A stretch of DNA of 64,000 nucleotides from Herminiimonas sp. GTDB lineage: Bacteria > Pseudomonadota > Gammaproteobacteria > Burkholderiales > Burkholderiaceae. The DNA is taken from NCBI RefSeq assembly GCF_030655415.1, contig NZ_JAURVN010000004.1:434001-498000 (forward strand), written 5' to 3'. The notes under the pieces are model-generated. The model was not told where the DNA came from and made no database searches. It was given only the letters and a program-made list of their open reading frames with translations. Position numbers and translations under genes: made by a program. Positions 63,989 to 64,000 of this stretch are shown in pieces (within the stretch, counting starts at the first letter, position 1; each line of letters opens with the position of its first letter).

Positions 63989-64000
63989 ATGAACTTGCAC
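63989..64000 (+). CDS. First codons of a gene, probably murJ (lipid II flippase)
   Basis: ATG-AAC-TTG-CAC (M-N-L-H) at the window edge, with TATAAT at 63975-63980. In many Burkholderiales murJ starts MNLHKA and lies divergent from rpsT. Only four codons are visible, so the name is inferred from context. Confidence 0.4.

Overview
The window reads as chromosome of a betaproteobacterium in the order Burkholderiales, most likely the family Oxalobacteraceae (Herminiimonas or Janthinobacterium relatives). This rests on gene order (scpB-rluB, rimP-nusA-infB-rbfA-truB-typA, aat-bpt-pyrD, clpS-clpA, rpsT next to a probable murJ) and protein style, not on a database match. No rRNA, CRISPR array or insertion sequence is visible.

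Layout. Positions 1-300 hold tRNA-Lys and its terminator. Positions 300-14400 are a minus-strand nutrient-scavenging region. A GntR/HutC regulator leads an operon of an AprA-like flavoprotein, an AprB-like ferredoxin, a SsuA/TauA-class binding protein with an unusual C-terminal tail, a permease, an ATPase, a HEAT-repeat protein and a DUF971 protein. A second operon carries a TauD-like dioxygenase, two tandem paralogous binding proteins, an ATPase and a permease. A serine acetyltransferase follows. Together these suggest uptake and oxidation or reduction of small organosulfur or related anionic compounds, feeding cysteine synthesis. The substrates are inferred from family only. Positions 14700-17100 are a small envelope/stress cluster (DUF883, entericidin-like lipoprotein, DUF421, BON lipoprotein).

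Positions 18299-40385 are a 22-kb integrated genomic island in the 5' end of dusA. A 20-bp direct repeat marks both ends, TGCTCACGA-type repeats lie inside both ends next to the integrase, and the displaced original dusA start survives beyond the right end. The island supplies a new start and ribosome-binding site to dusA. Its left part is a replication/maintenance module: integrase, AlpA/MerR-like protein, a seven-gene operon ending in a superfamily 3 helicase, a candidate iteron origin, a PD-(D/E)XK nuclease-like protein, a serine recombinase and two winged-helix proteins. Its right part is cargo: paired membrane-anchored proteins of unknown function, an SMR efflux pump, a secreted nuclease, lipoproteins, an SOS-controlled umuDC, an SRAP protein and an XRE repressor with a repeated operator. 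There are no capsid, tail or conjugation genes.

Positions 40400-64000 are core genome: an omega-amino-acid aminotransferase, the translation operon (typA to rimP), scpB-rluB, initiator tRNA-fMet, a Nudix hydrolase, an ammonium transporter, a complete N-degron set (aat, bpt, clpS, clpA), pyrD, a cold-shock protein, rluE-like pseudouridine synthase, a DUF192 protein, rpsT and the first codons of a probable murJ.
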